Shown here piece after piece: positions 43,979 to 55,876 of a DNA stretch of 64,000 nucleotides. Made by a program: the position numbers and the translations under genes. Within the stretch, counting starts at the first letter, position 1, and every line of letters begins with the position of its first letter. The notes below the pieces were generated by a model. It was not told where the DNA came from. It searched no databases and worked only from the letters and a program-made list of their open reading frames with translations. Origin of the DNA: Adiantum capillus-veneris (Eukaryota; Streptophyta; Polypodiopsida; Polypodiales; Pteridaceae); contig CM043948.1 of assembly GCA_014529385.2 (NCBI GenBank), positions 21,453,951-21,517,950 of the forward strand, given 5' to 3'.

Positions 43979-45704
43979 TTGGTCAATGCTTATAGCCTCT
44001 ACTTTGATGGAGCATACAAGAGAACCAAGGATAAGGCAGCTGCATGCATCTTGGTCTTATCTCCATTGGGAGAGAGGATCCATGGTGAAGGAATCACTCT
44101 AGAAGATGTACACTCTAACAATGAAGCTGAATATCAAGCTCTAGTTCATGGCCTTTGTTGGTGCTTGGATAATTCAATTGAGAGATTAAATGCTTTTGGT
44201 GACTCCATGCTTTTGGTAAGGCAAATGCAAGGTACATGGGCTTGCAAAAATGCCAATCTCTCTACTAAAATGAGAGAAGCCAAAGCTCTTATGAGGAGAT
44301 TTAGGGAGGCACAAGTACATCATGTGCCAAGAGACCAGAACAAGGAGGCAGACCACCTAGCATCATCGAAGTTAAATGAGTCAATAGTGGGAGCAGTGTC
44401 CATCCAACTTCCACTTCAGCAAGGAAAGGAGGACTTAGAAGATATTATGCACATTTTGGAGCAAGGAGAGGCTCCTAAACACATGAATGCAGGGGAAAGA
44501 AGATGGTTAGCTAGGAAAGCTACCAGGTATTGCATAGTAAATGATAATTTGTATTGTATTGGTAAGCATGGTTTGCTTAGGAGAGTGCCTTTGAAGAGTG
44601 AAATTGAAGAGATTTTAAAATCTTGTCACGATGATGTGTGCGGAGGACACTTTGCACACGACATCACTAGTAGAAAGGTTCTACAAGCTGGGTTTACTTG
44701 GCCAAGTCTTCATCGTGATGTCAAATACTGGTGTCAAACATGTGATGAATGTTAGAAAGCAGGACCACGACGGCTCATAGCTGAACCTCAGAACCCAATA
44801 AAGGTATATGGGCCCTTTGAGAAGTGGGAAATTGATGCCATAGGGCCTCTACCACGCACTCAGTCAGGTAAAGAGTACATCATTATGGAAGTAGACTACA
44901 TGACTAGATGGGTTGAGGCTATTCCAACCAATAGAATTACTGCTAAGGATGTGAGTCAGTTCATCTTTGACCACATCTGTTGTCGGTTTGGCACCCCTCT
45001 TGAAATACTATCTGATAGAGGACCAGGGTTTAGAGCAGACTTGGTAGGAGAACTCATGCAAAAGCTAAATATTCAGTCAACACTCTACTCCTTACTACCC
45101 TTAGTGCAATGGCTTGGTGGAAAAGTTAAATGGAATCATTTGCAAAATTCTCACCAAACAGGTACATGTCAAGCGCCAAGATTGGGACAAACACCTGAAT
45201 GGAGCTCTATGGGCCTATAGAACCTCCTTTAAAACCGCATTAGTGTACACACCCTTTCATTTGGCTTATGGAAAGGAGGCACTTTTGCCCATTGAAGTGA
45301 AGTTAACAAATCTTCGAATATTGGGTAGCCAGGTAGGCTCTCAAAAGGAGAAAGTACATCAAAGGATCCTGGATCTAGAGAGGTTGCAATTGGATCGTGA
45401 AGAAGCCATCAACCACTATTCTCAAGAAGCAGAGAAGCGCAGAGAAAAGTTCAACAAAAAGCTAGCATCCAAAGACATCAAAAAGGGATCTCTGGTGCTT
45501 CGATATGACAATCGCTTCGACACTCGTAAGGATGGAAAGTTTCTTTTTCGATGGGAAGGCCCGTTCTTGGTCACCAGAAAGTTCAAAAATGGTTCTTACA
45601 GACTTCAAGACATTGATGGTAAAGTGCACAAGACCAGGACAAATGGATGGCGTCTAAAGCCTTATCACATCAGGATAAGGTCAGCCCAAGATCAAAGAAA
45701 GTAG
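43979..45704 (+). pseudogene. second RNase H (Tat type) and integrase
   Basis: After a frameshift the reading gives NAYSLYFDGAYKRTKDKAAA, SNNEAEYQALVHGL and RDQNKEADHLAS, the second RNase H seen in Tat elements. An integrase zinc part follows (CHDDVCGGHFAHDI then CQTCDEC), interrupted by TAG at 44753. Then EIDAIGPLPR, LEILSDRGPGFRADL and, after a second frameshift near 45100, a match to NGIICKILTKQV and LWAYRTSFKTALVYTPFHLAYG. The C-terminus (FLFRWEGPFLVTRKFKNGSY) ends near 45704, 41 bases before the 3' LTR. There is no chromodomain. Confidence 0.88.
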
Positions 45705-45730
45705 GCTAGAGGCATAAATACCCCTAGCCA

Positions 45731-45745
45731 GGTTTGGGGGGGCTA
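45731..45745 (+). other. polypurine tract of the Tat-like element
   Basis: GGTTTGGGGGGGCTA directly precedes TGATCCGAGCC, the start of the 3' LTR. Confidence 0.8.
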
Positions 45746-47049
45746 TGATCCGAGCCTATCACAAATTTTTGTTTACTATATTTTGTTGGTTTTCCTTGCT
45801 TCTAGAGGTTTACAATAAAAGAAAGAGTGAGAACAACCTCTTCGAAAAATTCAAAAAATGATTTGATGGGAATTTTTTCTTGACTAGTTCACCGAAGGTG
45901 AAAGGTAGAGGGAGAACCTAGTGGTAAAGGGAAGGGAAAATATGTAAATGTGAAAAGAAAAGATATGATGTGGTTGTGGAGCCATGCACCCATGATTCAA
46001 GGGTCATGAGTGGCTCATATCATCATGGATTTGGAGCCATATGATGATTCAAACAGATGGGACCCAAGTAAAAGACTTGGTAAAGGAAGGAAACAGACAC
46101 ATGATTTTGTTGGATTTTTAAAAAATACTTCCACTTCGATCCAAAAAAAGTTGTCTTCGTCAAAGTTGTAGCTGATGATCTAGAGATTCTGACCATAGTT
46201 TTTTTTATAATTTTTGCATCTACGGTCTAGGAGATATGGCCAAAATGGCGGACACCAGTTTTTTCCACTGTGGTGGAGACCACCCCCTGTACCTTTACAC
46301 ACACACCCTTCCTTTTCCACATTGAGACCTTCTCTAAAAATCAGCCATTAGTCTTCTCACCCTCCCCTCCTTCCTCCTCTCTCTCAAGCTCAAAAAACCA
46401 TCACAAATTCCTCTTCTAATCACCTCTCAAATCATGCTTAATCTTGTTGTAATTCATAAGTTCTCATTCAACCTCTTTCTATTATTACTAGATATGCATT
46501 GATTTTATGTAGATTCTTTACATTTTAAAATAAGGAAGCTCTTAGACTCAAGCTATGGAGGAAGGAGTGAAGACAACACAAGTGATGATGGAGCCAATTA
46601 GTTGCAAATTGGTCAACAAATCACTTGGAAGGAGCTTCTTCATTGGTTGAATGTCCCTAATCAAGCTTCATTTGTACAAATTGCACTTGGATCTTAACCT
46701 CACTCCTAATCACTCTCTTTCCTATATAAAGAGGCCCCCCCCTTTGTAATTTCAAGTATCCCTCAGCCCCATTGAGTCTTTGTATCACTCATCATGAGCC
46801 CATAAAGCTCATTCATTCACTCTATTCTTGCACATTCTAGAGTGCAAATTGTTTTATGCTAGTAACCTCCCCTCCTCTTACTTATGTTAATTAAGAGAGA
46901 TCTTTTATGTGTGTGTGAGAGTGCTTGATGTGATTTTGGATAATTCTTGAGTTGTTGTTTAGTAATCTACATGCTATTTGTGTTGGGAGTGCTTGAAGTT
47001 ATCCATTCCTTGTACACACACTAAGGTTAATGCTTCATTCATAGTGATA

Positions 47050-47129
<80 letters not shown>

Positions 47130-47244
47130 TGTAGCGGTCCTAGTCCACGCTTCCAAGACTAGGTGGTGCCCTCATCTCACTTCCTTTGTGGCGCAATGGA
47201 GTTTGTTTTGGTGTAGAGGCCGCCATTCCAAATTTCCTTCGTCA
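45746..47244 (+). repeat. 3' LTR of the Tat-like element
   Basis: Same limits as the 5' LTR. TATATAAA lies at 46723-46730. The (TC)n run is longer (about 47051-47127). Confidence 0.92.
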
Positions 47245-47640
47245 GTGTGTGAGGTCTTGGATCTGAGACCGTGAGGGAATTGATGTTGTGTTTGATAAGT
47301 GTTTTTCTTAGTGCATGAAGCTTTCATCTTCATTGCACTAGCTATTCTTGAAGGAACACAAAGAATTGTATTGTACAATGTCTCTCTTGATGGGAGAAAC
47401 CATAATACAAAGCCTTTTGGAGGGGGAACCGGCTCCATGTAAATCCTTACATCAATAGTTGTCAATAGCTTAATTTCTCTCTGTTTTGAAAGTATTGTTC
47501 ATGCTATCTAAGTAGGTGTTATGCTTTTTGTTGCTCTCTCCACCCAAGCACTCTTGTAATTCTCATTACGAATCTATTCTAATGAAATGCCCACTATGTT
47601 CATGCTAATCTCCTCTACACACAAGTTTTTAGGACATTAA
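47245..47640. other. right flank of the Tat-like element, non-coding
   Basis: Starts GTGTGAGGTCTTGG. It would have been continuous with the sequence left of 38021. No gene is visible. Confidence 0.4.
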
Positions 47641-50600
47641 ATGTTACAACAACTACACTATCATATGAAGTGATCCTTTTGTCCTTGGTAGCCACAAGGG
47701 TGTCATGAGGCTAGCCTTGCACCCTAGTGCTACCCTAGCATATGCCCATGATAGTCAAACTTAAGTTCGAGTTTAAAGGTGTTGTTCCATGCCCTTGGTA
47801 GCCACAAAGGTGCCATGAGACTATGGAATTGCACATAAGTTCGAGTTTAAAGGTGTTGTTCCATGCCCTTGGTAGCCACAAAGGTTCCATGAGACTATGG
47901 ACTTGCACAATAGTGCTACACTAACATATACATATAAGGCTCGAGCTTAAGTTTGATTCTCAAACTTAAGTTTGAGCCTAAAGGTGTTGTTCCATTCCCT
48001 TGGTAGCCACAAGAGTTCCATGAGACAACGGCCTTGCACAATAATGCTACACTAACATATAAATATAAGGCTCAAGCTTAAGTTTGATTCTCTTGCCCTT
48101 GGTAGCCACAAGGATATCATGATGCCTTTGTCTGGATGCTATCCAAACAATAGCATATGCACTTGAGGCTTGAGCTAAAAGGTGTTGTTCTATGACCTTG
48201 CTAGTCACAATCATGTCCTGAGGCTAGCCTTACATGATAGTGTTGTACGAGCATATTTCCCTTGGTAGCCACAAATATATCATGAGACTAGATTTACACC
48301 CTAGTGCTACACTAGCATATGCAGTTGAGGCTCGAACTTAAGCTTGAGCCTAAAGGTGTTCTTCTATGCATGCCCTTGGTAGCCACAAGGGTGTCATGAG
48401 GCTAGCCTTGCACTCTAGTGATACACTAGCAGTTGATGAGGCTCAAACTTAAATTCGAGCTTAAAGGTGTTGTTCCATACCCTTGATACCCACAAGGATT
48501 CCATGAGGCTATGGACTTGCACACAATAGTGCTACAAAAACATATGTATATGAGGCTCTAGCTTAAGTTTGAATCTCTTTCTGTTAGTAGCCACAAGGAT
48601 ATCATGAGGCCCTTGCCTTAGATGCTATCCATATAGGAGAATATGCACTTGATCTCAAACTTAAAGGTGTTGTTTTGTGCATTTTGTAGCCACAACGATT
48701 TCATGAGGCTAGACTTACATGATAGTGTTGCACGGAATATTGCCATTGGTAGCCAGAAGGATGTCATGAGGCTGGCTTGACACCCTAGTGATACACTAGC
48801 ATATTCAATTGAGTCTTGAACTTAAATTCGAGCCTAAAGGTGTTCTTATATTCCCTTGGTAGCCACATGTGTGTCATGAGACTATCCTTTTACCCTAGTG
48901 CTACACTAGTAGCCAATGAGGCGAGTCAAACTTAGCTCGAGCCTCAAGGTGTTTTTCAATGCCCTTGGTAGCCACAAGGATGCCATTAGGCTATGGCCTT
49001 GTACAAGACTGCTACACTAGCATATGTAGGCAAGGCTAGAACTTAAGTTTGAGCCTCTTTCCATTGATATCTAGAAGGATGTCATGAGGTTGTGGCCTTT
49101 CACAATAGTTGTACACTAGCATATGTAGGCAAGGCTTGAACTTAATAAGCTCAATCCTCTTGCCATTGGTAGCCACAAGGATGTCATGAGGCTAGAACAG
49201 TCCAATGTTTCTATGTAGCATATGCAATTGAGACTCAAACTAACCTTGTTCAATCTTGAAGGTGTTATTCTATACCCTCAATAGCCATAGGGATGCCATG
49301 AGGCTGGCCTTACACCCTAGTGCTATACGGGAATGTGCATGCGAGGCTCAATTGATCCTAAAGGTGTTTCTCTATGCCCTTAGTAGTAGCCTCAAGGATG
49401 ACATGAGGCTAGCCTCTTGCCATCGATATCCAGATGTTTCTCTATGCCCTTAGTAGTGGAACGATGTCATGAGGCTAGCCTTGCACGGTAGTGCTATAGG
49501 AAAATATCCAAGTTAAGTTTGAGATCCTTGCCATTGGTAACCACAAAAATTTCATGAGGCTAGCTTACACTAGAATATGTAGTTGAATCTTGAACTTAAG
49601 TTGAATCTTAAAGGTGTTGTTCTATGCGCTTGGAGCTCAAAGGTGTTGTTATAGCTTTGCACCCTAGTGTTACACTAGCATATGCCGATGAGGCTCAAAC
49701 TTAAGTTCAAGCCTAGAGGTGTTGTTCCATGCCCTTGGTAGCCACAAGGATGCCATGAGTCTATGGCCTTGCACATTAGTGCTACATTATCTTATGAATA
49801 TGAGGCTCGAGCTTAAGTTTGAGTCTCTTGCCCTTGGTAGGAACAAGGATGTCATGAGACCCTTGCCTCAAATGCTAGCCATATAATAGCATATGCACTT
49901 GAGGATCCAACTTAAAGTTGTTGTTCTATGCCCTTGGTAGCCACAATGATGTCATGAGGCTAGCCTTACATGATAGTGTTACACGGACATATTTCCCTTG
50001 GTAGCCACAAGGATGTCATGAGGCTAGCCTTACATGATAATCTTACATGGGTGTATTGCCCTTGGCAGACACAAGGATGTCATGAGACTAGCCTTGCACC
50101 CTAATGCTATGCTAGCATATGCAATTGAGGCTCGAACTTAAGTTTGAGCCTAAAGGAGTTCTTCTATGCCCTTGTTAGCCAGAAGGGTGATGAGGCTCAA
50201 ACTTAAGTTCAAGCCTAAATGTGTCCACTCAAGGGGTTCACTGTTCAGTACCTAAATGTGTCCACTCAGGGGGTTTACTGTTCAGTACCTCCCTGTATAA
50301 CGTGCATTCGTGGGATATTAATTTTTTTGGTTTTAACATGTCTGAATGAATTAAAAAACCCCTTATTTTAGGATTTTGTTTCAAAATTGAATATAAAAAT
50401 CCCTTATTTTAATGTATCTCTGTTTTAAATTGCCTAAATTTTTACATTATAAAACCCTTGCTATTACACTCACCTTATACATTAATATGATTACATAGTA
50501 CACCCCCCAAGGGTGTGCATAAGGATGCCATGAGGCTAGGGCATCGCATACTAGTGCTACACTAACCTATGCATATGAGGCTTGAGCTTAATTTTCAGTC

Positions 50601-51350
50601 CCTTGCTCTTGGTAGCCACAAGGATATCATGAGGCCCTTGCCTTAGATTCTAGCCATATAATAGCATATGCACCTGAGGCTCAAACTTAAAGGTGTTGTT
50701 CGATGCCCTTGGTAGCCACAACGATGTCATGAGGCTAGACTTACATGATAGTGTTGCACTTGCATCTTGCAGTTGGTAGCCACAAGGATGTCATGAGGCT
50801 AGCTTGGCACCCTAGTGCTACACTAGCATATGTAGTTGACGCTCAAACTTAAGTTCGAGCCTAAAGGTGCTCTTATATTCCCTTGGTGGCCACAAGGGTG
50901 TTGTGAGTCTAGCCTTTAACCCTAGCTCTACACTAGCAATTGATGAGGCTCAAACTTAAGTTTGAGCCTAGAGGTGTTGTTCAATGTGCTTGGTAGCCAC
51001 AAGGATACCATTATTCTATGGCCTTGTATAGTAGTTCTACACTAGCATATGTAGGCAAGGCTCAAACTTAAGTTCAAGCCTCTTGCCATTGATAGCCACA
51101 AGGATGTTCATGAGGTTGTGGCCTTGCATAGTAGTTTTCCACTAGCATATGTAGGCAAGGCTCGAACTTAATTTCGAGCCTCTTGCAATTGGTAGCCACA
51201 AGGATGTCATGAGGCTAGCCTTGCACCCTAGTGCTACAATAGCATATGTCGATGAGGCTCAAACTTAATTTCGAGCCTAAAGGTGTTGTCCTCCCATTGC
51301 CCTTGGTAGCCACATGCAAGTGAAGCTCAAGATAATGTTTGGGCCTAAGA
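47640..51350. repeat. satellite array of about 110-bp monomers built from four dyads
   Basis: About 30-35 diverged monomers. In order a monomer holds: CCTTGGTAGCCACAAGG (5-bp arms), ATGAGGCTAGCCTTGC with the 10-bp palindrome AGGCTAGCCT, CTAGTGCTACACTAG (6-bp arms, loop CTA) followed by CATATG, then a dyad of up to 22 bp centred on AACTTAAGTT with GGCTCG and CGAGCC arms, then CTAAAGGTGTTGTTC. Monomers differ by substitutions and some lack parts. No frame is preserved. Confidence 0.9.
50222..50520. mobile_element. insertion inside the satellite array
   Basis: About 300 bp unlike the monomers. It opens with two 39-bp tandem copies of a segment containing TTCACTGTTCAGTACC (second copy TTTACTGTTCAGTACC), is AT-rich inside, and ends near CACCCCCCAAGGGTGTGCAT. 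No clear inverted ends or target duplication, so its class is unknown. Confidence 0.5.
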
Positions 51351-53500
51351 GAGAAGTCTCAAGCATGTTCTAGAGGCTTGCCTCCTAGACTACACTATTA
51401 TATGGAGGAGGGACTTTAAACTAAAGGTTAAGCTTTGCTAACTACAAGGAGCTCAAGTGACTAACTTCAGGTGAGAAGACATATTTGGGAACATGAGGAA
51501 AAATGCACAAAAAAGGAAAAAATTCACTTTTTCTTGAGAGGAAGTGAACACTAGTGCAGGATGCATTTGGTGTTTCCCTAAAGGTCTTGAATGAATCTTG
51601 GTGTTTAAACAATGTACCCAAATGTAGTTTTGGTGTTTGAATAATGTACCCGAATGCAAGAAGGTTGGTGGTTGAATGATTTACCGATATATTTTTTGCT
51701 AAATTCCTGTCTTTATGAATGTATGTGCACCAATGATGCACAAATGTATTTCAAGATCCACTCATTATTTTCAAGGTCGTATGTTGTTGTAGATTGTGAT
51801 AACCTTTTGGCCCTAGGAACTACGCATTTCACCTAGCTACCCTTCGGTGTTAAGCATTCTTCTTTTAAAACTAACATTACACTTGCTTGTCAATCATGCA
51901 TAGTTTCCGACCATGTGGCTAGTTTTTCCATTCTAAAAAAAATAATACGAGACTTTTGAGTATCAAGTTTAAACAAACTTGAAAAACAAGGTTATACGTT
52001 TGTAGACATTTTTATCCCATGACGTCTTTGAAGTACAAATTTTGATTTTCTTACTTAAGTTGGAGGTTGAGGTTGAGGTTGAGGTTGGAGTCCCAAAACA
52101 TGCGTACTTTAGGTTGAAGTTTGAACTCAAGGTTGATGTTCAGGTTCAGCTTGACTCTAGCTCTCACGTTCCAACTTCCAAGGCTTCAAGTGGGAATCCA
52201 AAAATGAGGCCAATCTTGTTACTTCAATTATGACCTAACAAAACATTAAAGAAAAGGTATTAAATGATATGAACCACACCATGCTAGCAAAAATGCACTT
52301 TAATTTGAAATTCAAACGTGACAAAGCATTAAAGAAAAGGTATTAAATGATACGAACAACGCCATGCTGGCAAAAGTGCACTTTAATTTGAAATTCAAAC
52401 GTAACGCATGTCAAAGAAGATGGCATGACGTCCATTGATCCATGTCTCTGCACTCTATTCTTATCTCTCCAAGCGTACGTCCATGTGCATGCCCTGGTAT
52501 AACACATAGTCATCATCTACTCCTTCAATCTCCCTTGCACGCAACAATTCCCAACCTTCTCCCTTTCTCAAAAATGCTGAACAATTACTCCTTTTTTCCA
52601 TACCCGTATGCAGTGGAGGTGGGTAGTTTGGAACCCCTTCTGAACTGGCACGAGAGAGAATAGTGTGTGATCAGAGAACTGTTCAGGTCGTGCAATTGAA
52701 AAGAGATCTCTGTTTGTTTTCTGCATATACGTGGGCGACGTTCTTCTACTATGCAAGATTTTTATAGCACGTGCGTACACAGTACAAGATCCATATATAG
52801 TTCAAGGGCATACTAATCTTGGAAAAGCTGGATCAGCTGCTCAACTTTATCACCTTGGATAGACACTCACCCCTTTCACCCTTAGGCAGTGCAATTGGCA
52901 AAGCTTGATAGTGAAGTCGGCAAGCCTTGGTAGGTTGTGCTCTACACCACATGACGCGTGAGAATAGAGGTGCATACTCTTGCTTGCACTTGCATAATGC
53001 CCCAACACTAGTTTCCTCTCTCTCGCCGTTGTTTGCCTACACGCGCACAAAGCTGGGATCGAGGGGCTGTCGAAGTTGGACGGGGGGGAGGAGCTACTCC
53101 ACCACTGCTACAGTCATATTCCACGTCAAAATTGCTATACTACTACAATTTTGCCTACACATGCAACATAGAGGGAGGGAAGTTGAGTCTGGACGGGGAG
53201 CAAGAGGGTTCATTGAAGCCATGATCACATGCAGTGCTCTAGAACTTAATCGTAGATCTTGTGGGCATTGCGCAAGACACTGAATATGCTCACCGACCGG
53301 CTGAGAGCCCTCACTGATAGAGGTCAAGAAGTTTGTGAAAGATATCTTGCTTCACACCCCTAGTGCCATGCACAAGAGGTTGGAGCTCTAATGGGGTTCA
53401 AGGTTTTGTTGGGTCAGGTTCTTCATGAGCCTTGTTTTTTGTGTCGCCATCTGAAATATGCACGTGTTGTAAGTGGAACATATCCCCCAGATTTAGAGGG
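51351..53500. other. non-coding stretch with small local repeats
   Basis: At 52060-52090 GAGGTT units repeat. At about 52243-52410 a segment of 83 bp is present twice in tandem (GAAAAGGTATTAAATGATA at 52251 and 52334). Short frames near 52927-53283 show nothing recognisable. No gene is supported. Confidence 0.5.
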
Positions 53501-53519
53501 TTCTATCATCTATGCAACT

Positions 53520-53865
53520 CTCTCTCTCTCACTCAGCTAGAGCTTAAGTTAGAGCTTCATGTCTTTGTCAACCTACCAGCTCAAACTTAAGTTTGAGCTA
53601 GCAACTCGAATGAAAGTTGGAGATCCATGCCTATATCTACCTAGCAGATCACCTGATGCTCCATTCCTCAATCTACCTTTAATCCCAAGCTCCATGCCTT
53701 TATCTACCTAGCAGCTCAGTCTTAAGTTCAAGGTTCATGTGAGTATCTACCTAGCAGATCAAACTTAAGTTTGAGATTATATCTATATCTACCTAGCATC
53801 TCAACCGAGCTCCAGGCCTCAATCTACCTTGAAGACCAAGCTCCATGCCTTTATCCACCCCACAC
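53520..53865. repeat. second minisatellite, about 60-bp period
   Basis: Blocks of GCCTTTATCTACCTAGCAG and CTCAAACTTAAGTTTGAG-type dyads repeat five or six times. The dyad centre AACTTAAGTT is shared with the large satellite; the rest is not. Confidence 0.7.
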
Positions 53866-54350
53866 GTTTATAGGTCAAAGAATGGAGGAGAGGATTGTAG
53901 CAAAGAATTTGAAATGTTTTGGGCTAGCAATGGAAGTTGTGGGCAAAAGACAACACCAAGGACACCTCAACAAAATGGAGTTTTAGAAAGGATGAGTCAA
54001 ACAATCATGGAGCATGCAAGAAGTCCATAGTCATATGAAGAAGCCATGAAATATGAATCCAAAGAGGAGTGGACGTACAGCATGTAAGCAGAGATGGACT
54101 CATTCCAATGAAATCAAAGTTGGGAAGTAGTTGACTTTTGTAAAGGTAAATATGCAACAAAATAAATGCACGTACAAGCTGAAAGAGGAAGAAGAGAGAA
54201 AAGTATACAAGTCTAGGATTGTGGTAAAGGGGGTTTCTCATAAGAAAGGTGTTGATTTTAATTAAACATTGTCTTATGTTAGTGTCAAAATCAATACCAT
54301 TAGACTTATTTTAAGTCTAATCTTGAACAAATGGATATAAACATGATGTA
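53866..54350 (+). pseudogene. Ty1/copia fragment: integrase end and start of reverse transcriptase
   Basis: The frame gives TTPRTPQQNGVLERMSQTIM, the conserved tail of copia integrase catalytic core, then YESKEEWTYSM and AEMDSFQ. After a frame change KEEEERKVYKSRIVVKGVSH follows and then KINTIRLILSLILNKW, the start of copia RT. Stops and a frameshift interrupt it. Both ends are cut, with minisatellite on the left and gypsy pol sequence on the right. Confidence 0.75.
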
Positions 54351-54439
54351 AAAATCATAGCTTGCTAGGCCAATTATAGCAAGTTAGGAAACTTTTAGGG
54401 AAGTCTCAAGTTTAAAAAGTACATCATGTCCCTCTCGTA

Positions 54440-55860
54440 GAAAATCAAGAAGCAGATGCTCTATCTAGAGAGAAACTAGAAGATGTTGCATTGGGTGCTA
54501 TCAAGTTGAAGCTGCCTCCCTTCCAAGGTAGAAACACTATGCCTCGCATCATGAGTTTCCTAAACATAGGAGTGTCTCCTAGAGATCTTACTAAGGGTCA
54601 AAAGTAGTGGCTTGTACGCAAGGCAACAAAATACCACCTTATCAATGACGACCTATATTACAAGGGTAAGGATCGAATTCTTAGGCGTGTACCTCTCTCT
54701 AGAGAGATCAAAAAAATAATTTCAAGTTTCCATAATGGTGTTTGTGGAGGTCAGTTTGCACTTGACATCACTAGTAGGAAGGTTCTACAAGCTAGGTTTG
54801 TGTGGCCTAGTTTACAAAGAGATATGCACCATTGGTGTAAAACATGCAAGGAATGTCAAAACGAAGGGGATAGGAGGCTCACCTATGAGCCACAGACTCC
54901 TACAATCTCTTATGGACCATTCAAGAAATGGGGAATCGATGCTATTGGGCATTTCTGAAGGTCCCAATCAGGTACATTCTATATCATCATGGATGTAGAC
55001 TACATGACTAGGTGGGCTGAAGCAGTAGCTACCACCCAGATTATAGCTAAGGAAGTGGCTAAGTTTGTATTTGAAAACATTTGTTCTTGTTTTGGCACTC
55101 TTCTTGAAATAATTTTTGATAGGGGACCAGGTTTTAGAGGAGACCTAGAAGGAGAGCTGGTTATCTCATAACGACACTCAGCTCCCTACTATCCACAATG
55201 CAACGGTTTGGTGGAGAAGGTGAATGGTATAATTTGCAAGCTCATCACTCAACATGTAAACAATCAAAAACGTGATTGGGAGAAGCATCTTATGGATGCA
55301 CTTTGGGCTTATCGCATTTCATTTTGCACATCCCTTGTGCTCACACCATATCACTTGGTGTATGGTAAGGAAGCCATTTTACCCATTGAAATACAATTGG
55401 CTAGTCTCAGGGTGCTAGCTAGGCAGATGGAATTCCCTAATGCTCACCTTCACAACCATATTCTTGATATAGATTTAGGCAGAGAGCATGCTATTACTAT
55501 TATGCAGCATAGGTAAAACAACGTCGACATACCTTCAACAAGGGACTTAGGGGAAAAGGTCTCAAGAAAAGAATGTTGGTCCTAAGGTATGATAATAAGT
55601 TTGACACTAGGAAGGATAATTTTTTTTCACCCAGATGGGAGGTTCCATTTTTCATTAGAAAGTGCTACAACAATGGTAGTTATTGATTGATGGATGCAGA
55701 TGGTAGGCTTCACAAAACATGTGTCAATGGATGGAGGCTGAAGCAATACTTTTTGAGGTTTGATCAAGCACCTGTGATGGAAATCCCCGAGGAGGAAGAC
55801 TCCTCCACCTCAAGTGAAGAAGAATCAAGTGCAGAGCTAGATACATAAACGACTCTAGGT
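54440..55860 (+). pseudogene. Tat-like gypsy pol 3' part: RNase H end and integrase
   Basis: Begins with the end of the second RNase H (LSREKLEDVALGAIKLKLP), then the integrase zinc part (HNGVCGGQFALDITSRKVLQ, CKTCKECQNEG), catalytic core (WGIDAIGHF, FYIIMDVDYMTRWAEAV, IFDRGPGFRGDL) and NGIICKLITQHV with LWAYRISFCTSLVLTPYHLV. The last 350 bp, which hold the GPF/Y-type end, are frame-broken. It closely parallels the integrase of the 38-47 kb element, so the two belong to sister families. Gag, protease and RT are missing; a copia piece abuts on the left. Confidence 0.85.
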
Positions 55861-55876
55861 TCAAGGGGAGGGCTAA

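Larger units (their letters stand above)
38025..47244 (+). mobile_element. full-length but inactive Tat-like Ty3/gypsy element
   Basis: 9.2 kb, with near-identical LTRs of 1487 and 1499 bp, TG...CA ends, a putative PBS and a clear polypurine tract. The flanking GTGT (38021-38024 and 47245-47248) may be the target duplication. Domain order is Gag, protease, RT, RNase H, a second RNase H-like domain, integrase; the second RNase H before integrase is the mark of the Tat lineage. Ten nonsense codons and two frameshifts break the coding region. Confidence 0.92.

Noticed and set aside
52927-53283. 118-residue frame
   Set aside because: Overlaps equally good frames on both strands, with no recognisable motif.
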